Shown here one piece after another: positions 62,553 to 64,000 of a stretch of DNA of 64,000 nt. Within the stretch, counting starts at the first letter, position 1. Each line of letters begins with the position of its first letter. This stretch comes from Chthoniobacterales bacterium (GTDB lineage: Bacteria > Verrucomicrobiota > Verrucomicrobiia > Chthoniobacterales > UBA10450). The position numbers were made by a program, and so were the translations under genes. Below the pieces are notes generated by a model. That model saw nothing but the letters and a program-made list of their open reading frames with translations, ran no database searches and was not told where the DNA came from. The stretch covers positions 1 through 64,000 of the forward strand of contig DATENU010000016.1 in assembly GCA_035274845.1 (NCBI GenBank). The letters are read 5' to 3'.

Positions 62553-63224
62553 ATGCGCACCTCGCTCTGTTCCGCCGCCTTGCTCCTGGTTCTCGCCCTT
62601 TCTGTCGTTGCTTCGCAGGATGAACAAGGGGGCGGAAACGACTCCGCGCGGGCCGTCATTCGGGAGATGAATCTTGCCCGCCAGAATCCGGCGCTCTATG
62701 CCGGGTTTATCCGAGACTTGCGCAGCCGAATGACCGGCAATGCCATGGTTCTCCCCGGAGGCACTCGGATCCGGACCAAGGAAGGCACGCGCGCCCTGGA
62801 TGAGGCGATCCGCTTTTTAGAGAATTCGCAACCGCTCCCAGCTTTTGTGTTTTCGCCCGGAATGTCCCGGGCAGCAGCCGACCATTGTGCGGACCAGGCT
62901 AACGGCGGATTCGGTCACGAAGGAAAAAATGGAAGCCACGCGGGCCAGCGAATCGCTCGCTACGGAAGGTGGAGCGGCGCCTGGGGTGAAAATGTTTCCT
63001 ACGGGAAATCATCCGCGCGCGACGTGGTCCTGGCCCTGATCATCGACGATGGATTGCCCGCGCGGAAACATCGCCAGAATATTTTCAACGCCGGCTTTGG
63101 CTATGCGGGCGCCGCTTTTGGCCGGCACGCCCGGTTCGGCACGGTTTGCAGCATGGATTTCGCGGGGGCCTACGCAGAACGGGGACAGGAGTCCATCGAC
63201 ACGCTCGTGGCCCGCAATTTCTAG
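62553..63224 (+). CDS. Secreted CAP/SCP-domain protein
   Basis: ATG 62553 gives 223 aa with a signal peptide (MRTSLCSAALLLVLALSVVA). The CAP fold is indicated by VIREMNLARQNPALYAGFI, SPGMSRAAADHCADQ, GHEGKNGSHAGQRIARYG, GAWGENVSYG and a late RHRQNIFNAGFGYAGAAFG. Bacterial YkwD-like CAP proteins are extracytoplasmic with unclear ligands. It is divergent from rplM with 130 bp between. Confidence 0.85.
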   Translation: MRTSLCSAALLLVLALSVVASQDEQGGGNDSARAVIREMNLARQNPALYAGFIRDLRSRMTGNAMVLPGGTRIRTKEGTRALDEAIRFLENSQPLPAFVFSPGMSRAAADHCADQANGGFGHEGKNGSHAGQRIARYGRWSGAWGENVSYGKSSARDVVLALIIDDGLPARKHRQNIFNAGFGYAGAAFGRHARFGTVCSMDFAGAYAERGQESIDTLVARNF

Positions 63225-63231
63225 GCGGCTG

Positions 63232-63585
63232 TTAGAACGGTCCGTCGTCGCGGCCTGGGCGTTCGGGGCGCAACTTATCGAGAATCCCCTGGATCGACGG
63301 GTCCGCTTTTAACATTGCCGGGCGCATTAACTGCCGAAACTCGCGCCGGGCTTGCCGCAGTTTTTCCTGGGCCGCACGAACAGCCGGATCTTCCATGGCT
63401 TTTTGATGCGCGGCCCTGAGCTTGGTCCGTTCTTCCTCACTCAAATTTGCAAACCGCGCCCGGCGCTCATTTTGAAAAGGCCGGAACGGTCTGTCTCCCG
63501 GCGGGGGCTGCGCTCCAATCGACGAGGCGAATTGCAGCGTGAGAGCCAAAGTGGGAACGAGCAGGAAGGTCAATTTCGCTTTCAT
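63232..63585 (-). CDS. Small periplasmic Spy-like (LTxxQ-type) protein
   Basis: The product is 117 aa with a signal peptide ending near GAQ. A Pro/Arg-rich patch is followed by two long charged helices: FANLSEEERTKLRAAHQKAM and VRAAQEKLRQARREFRQLMR, the pattern of Spy/CpxP or heavy-metal-sensor periplasmic proteins. The tail is Gly/Asp/Pro-rich. It is convergent with the CAP gene (7-bp gap). A chaperone or metal-sensing role is inference. Confidence 0.65.
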   Translation of the reverse strand: MKAKLTFLLVPTLALTLQFASSIGAQPPPGDRPFRPFQNERRARFANLSEEERTKLRAAHQKAMEDPAVRAAQEKLRQARREFRQLMRPAMLKADPSIQGILDKLRPERPGRDDGPF

Positions 63586-63598
63586 TTGTTGGTAGTAG

Positions 63599-64000
<402 letters not shown>

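Overview
The window looks like chromosome of a high-GC soil-type Verrucomicrobiota bacterium, most likely from the Spartobacteria/Chthoniobacterales side. This is inferred from gene content, not from a phylogenetic marker. The cues are an ECF-type sigma factor next to a Ser/Thr kinase with C-terminal TPRs, a TIGR02597-like secreted protein, (Thr-Pro)n-linked choice-of-anchor proteins, large RHS proteins with RAYT-type repeats, and many short palindromic intergenic repeats. Housekeeping anchors are rplM-rpsI, rnpB, tRNA-Arg(TCG), tRNA-His(GTG), acnA, ddl and the start of proS.

0-2.7 kb is a scar-rich accessory zone: the 5' end of an IS3-type orfA running off the left edge, a RAYT transposase remnant, an orphan RHS C-terminal tip with an M91-like toxin domain and a candidate immunity gene, then an hxsB (radical SAM) pseudogene directly 3' of tRNA-Arg. 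2.8-7.0 kb holds exported or peripheral proteins (DUF1259, beta-propeller, vanadium haloperoxidase, a helical protein).

7.2-14.1 kb is the most interesting block. A sigma factor, a membrane Ser/Thr kinase-TPR protein and a small protein resembling NHLP-type RiPP leader peptides lie in a row on the plus strand. They converge on a minus-strand pair: an animal-type heme peroxidase and a free-standing LanM-type dehydratase domain (DUF4135) with no cyclase. I read this as a candidate RiPP pathway with its own regulatory pair.

14.2-23.0 kb is an RHS polymorphic-toxin array on the minus strand: a secreted Pro-rich protein, a full-length 1695-aa RHS, a candidate immunity gene, an orphan RHS tip with its own candidate immunity gene, and an internal RHS scrap. 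The junctions carry copies of the repeat that also flanks the RAYT remnant at 0.1-0.5 kb.

23.3-35.9 kb has a DUF885 metallopeptidase-like protein and a likely three-gene minus-strand set of very large secreted proteins with (TP)n linkers, including a perfect 21-copy hexanucleotide microsatellite and a gliding-motility-type C-terminal domain. 36.4-51.2 kb is mostly ordinary: M28 peptidase, OmpR/histidine kinase pair, coiled-coil TPR protein, DUF2071, the prx-acnA-ddl cluster, and membrane proteins. rnpB follows at 51.3-51.7 kb and appears to carry REP-like hairpins in its peripheral helices.

51.8-59.0 kb has a TonB receptor, a TIR-STAND (NLR-like) defence candidate, a DUF4160-DUF2442 pair and a decayed Phd-RelE module. 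The last items are bracketed by partial copies of the 3' end of an alanine-glyoxylate-type aminotransferase, which suggests a repeatedly used insertion site. 59.1-64.0 kb is core-like: DUF421, a small basic protein, isochorismatase-fold hydrolase, TPR membrane protein, S9/L13, CAP-domain protein, Spy-like protein and proS (cut by the window end).
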